64,000 nucleotides of DNA from Citrobacter sp. JGM124. GTDB lineage: Bacteria > Pseudomonadota > Gammaproteobacteria > Enterobacterales > Enterobacteriaceae. The stretch lies in assembly GCF_018257795.1 (NCBI RefSeq), contig NZ_JAERJD010000010.1, positions 1-64,000 on the forward strand, in the 5' to 3' direction. Positions within the stretch are counted from its first letter, which is position 1, and every line of letters begins with the position of its first letter. Both the position numbers and the translations under genes were made by a program. The notes beneath the pieces are model-generated. The model saw only the letters and a program-made list of their open reading frames with translations. It made no database searches and was not told the origin of the DNA. Below, one piece after another: positions 62,684 through 64,000 of the stretch.

Positions 62684-64000
62684 TCACACCAATTTTTTAC
62701 GTTGGTTTGACGGTGGTATGGATAAAGACTCTCGATACTTCGCAACGGTGCGGCGAGCAACCATAATACCTTGATCAGACAGCAATGATGTAAGTTTACT
62801 GTCACTTAGCGGTTTAGCCGGGTTTTCTGCGGCAACCAGTTTCTTAACTAATGCCCTGATCGCTGTAGAAGACGCTTCGCCGCCCCCTTCTGTATTGACG
62901 TGGCTGGAGAAGAAATACTTAAGTTCAAAAATACCCCTGGGACTATGAAGGTATTTTTGAGTGGTGACACGAGAGATTGTCGACTCATGCATTTCAACAG
63001 CTTGAGCAATATCAGCCAATACCATTGGCTTCATGTACTCAGCGCCATATTCAAAAAACTCTTGCTGCTGCTCGACAATACAGCGACTGACACGCAGCAA
63101 GGTATCATTTCTACTTTCAAGGCTTTTTATCAGCCATCTCGCATCCTGTAAATGGCTGCGAATAAATTGTGAGTCACTATCGCTCCGGGCACTACTATTG
63201 CCCATGGCGGCATAGTGCTGGTTTATTTTCAGGCGAGGGATGCTCTCCGCATTGAGCTCTACCGTCCACTGTTGTTGGTGTTTGCGTACCAATACATCAG
63301 GGATAATATATTCAGGCTCGTCCATCTGCACTGATTGTCCGGGGCGCGGATCTAATGACTGAATTAATTCGATAGCACTTTTTAAAACATCTTCTTTCAA
63401 CCGGGTGACTCGCATCAGATTGCGAAAATCATGGTTTGCTAACAGATCTAAATGACTGCCAATGATTTGTTGTGCTTCTGCCAGGAAGGGCGTCTCTTTT
63501 GTATACTGGGATAGCTGAACGAGTAGGCAGTCACGTAAATCACGAGCGGCTACACCGATGGGATCAAAGCGTTGAATGCGTTTCAGAACGGCTTCAACCT
63601 CTTCCAGACCAATTTCATGGTTACCTAAACTATCCAAAATGTCAGACAGTGAAACGGTGAGGTAGCCCGTGTCATCAACGGCATCAACAATCGCGGTGGC
63701 AATGGCGGTATCAGTATCGGAAAATGGCGTCAGATCCACCTGCCACATCAGATAATCCTGAAGTGACTGGGTTGTCTCCCCCTGATAAACCGGCAAATGC
63801 TCGTCGATATAGTCAGTTCCGGTACCGGAAGGGGTGCCAGCAGTGTAGATCTCGTCCCAGCTAGCATCCAGTGGCAGCTCTTCAGGCATCTCTTTTTTTT
63901 CAAGCGCCTCTCGGGTATCCAGGCTATCCGTTTCCACGGTGTCCTGAATATCAATCTCTTCGAGCAGGTCTGTTTGCTCAAGCAAAGGGTTACTTTCCAG
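62684..64000 (-). CDS. rpoN: RNA polymerase sigma-54 factor (5' part cut by window end)
   Basis: The 438 visible residues run from LESNPLLEQ to the stop; about 40 N-terminal residues of region I lie beyond the window. Seen are the acidic region II, the core-binding domain ([19 protein letters not shown]), the helix-turn-helix [20 protein letters not shown] and the RpoN box [11 protein letters not shown] that reads the -24 element. It serves nitrogen-stress and other enhancer-dependent promoters. hpf follows at 22 bases. Confidence 0.98.
   Translation of the reverse strand: MESNPLLEQTDLLEEIDIQDTVETDSLDTREALEKKEMPEELPLDASWDEIYTAGTPSGTGTDYIDEHLPVYQGETTQSLQDYLMWQVDLTPFSDTDTAIATAIVDAVDDTGYLTVSLSDILDSLGNHEIGLEEVEAVLKRIQRFDPIGVAARDLRDCLLVQLSQYTKETPFLAEAQQIIGSHLDLLANHDFRNLMRVTRLKEDVLKSAIELIQSLDPRPGQSVQMDEPEYIIPDVLVRKHQQQWTVELNAESIPRLKINQHYAAMGNSSARSDSDSQFIRSHLQDARWLIKSLESRNDTLLRVSRCIVEQQQEFFEYGAEYMKPMVLADIAQAVEMHESTISRVTTQKYLHSPRGIFELKYFFSSHVNTEGGGEASSTAIRALVKKLVAAENPAKPLSDSKLTSLLSDQGIMVARRTVAKYRESLSIPPSNQRKKLV

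Overview
The window is enterobacterial chromosome. It holds the 3' end of a 5S rRNA gene (the tail of an rRNA operon), an accessory metabolic island of about 12 kb, and then about 51 kb of conserved backbone in the order fis-dusB-prmA-panF-yhdT-accCB-aroQ-msrQP-acuI-csrD-mreBCD-maf-rng-yhdP-tldD-aaeXAB-argR-mdh-degSQ-zapG-zapE-rplM-rpsI-sspAB-gltDB-arcB-elbB-mtgA-npr-rapZ-ptsN-hpf-rpoN (rpoN is cut by the window end). Gene order and protein sequences place it in Enterobacterales. Type II 3-dehydroquinase (aroQ) next to accB, and the lack of aaeR, yhcN/yhcO and yhcC at their E. coli positions, argue against Escherichia/Salmonella. A Yersinia/Serratia/Budviciaceae-type genome is plausible, but I cannot name the genus.

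Region 1 (1-905): the end of a 5S rRNA gene and its terminator are followed by a decayed second 5S copy with its own intact terminator, then a third, shorter remnant. This recalls the E. coli rrnD operon, which carries an extra distal 5S gene and also lies upstream of fis.

Region 2 (906-12848): accessory metabolism. A plus-strand operon-like series encodes a DeoR-type regulator, a class II aldolase-like protein that has lost key catalytic residues, an AEC-family permease, a cytosolic binding-protein-like protein, a single-cysteine Asp/Glu racemase-family enzyme, a DUF1537 four-carbon acid-sugar kinase and a DUF441 membrane protein. The dehydrogenase, OtnI and PdxA partners of known DUF1537 pathways are missing. 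A minus-strand unit encodes a malonamidase-like amidase and a nitrate/taurine-type ABC importer. Divergent from it is an M20 N-carbamoyl-amino-acid hydrolase-type enzyme. Together they look like uptake and hydrolysis of an amide- or ureido-containing compound, possibly feeding an organic acid to the kinase branch. This is the best candidate for an undescribed pathway.

Region 3 (12849-40602): nucleoid regulator Fis with DusB, ribosomal methylation (PrmA), pantothenate uptake (PanF), biotin carboxylase (AccBC), shikimate pathway (AroQ), periplasmic methionine sulfoxide repair (MsrPQ), CsrD, the rod-shape operon mreBCD, Maf, RNase G, YhdP, TldD, the Aae efflux system, ArgR and malate dehydrogenase.

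Region 4 (40603-42731): a small accessory pocket between mdh and degS with two convergent paralogous lipoprotein genes and a possible small-gene remnant.

Region 5 (42732-64000): DegS/DegQ periplasmic proteases, ZapG and ZapE, ribosomal proteins L13/S9, stringent starvation proteins SspA/B, glutamate synthase, the ArcB hybrid kinase (behind an 853-bp intergenic region with a near-consensus CRP site), ElbB, MtgA, and the nitrogen-PTS/rpoN cluster.
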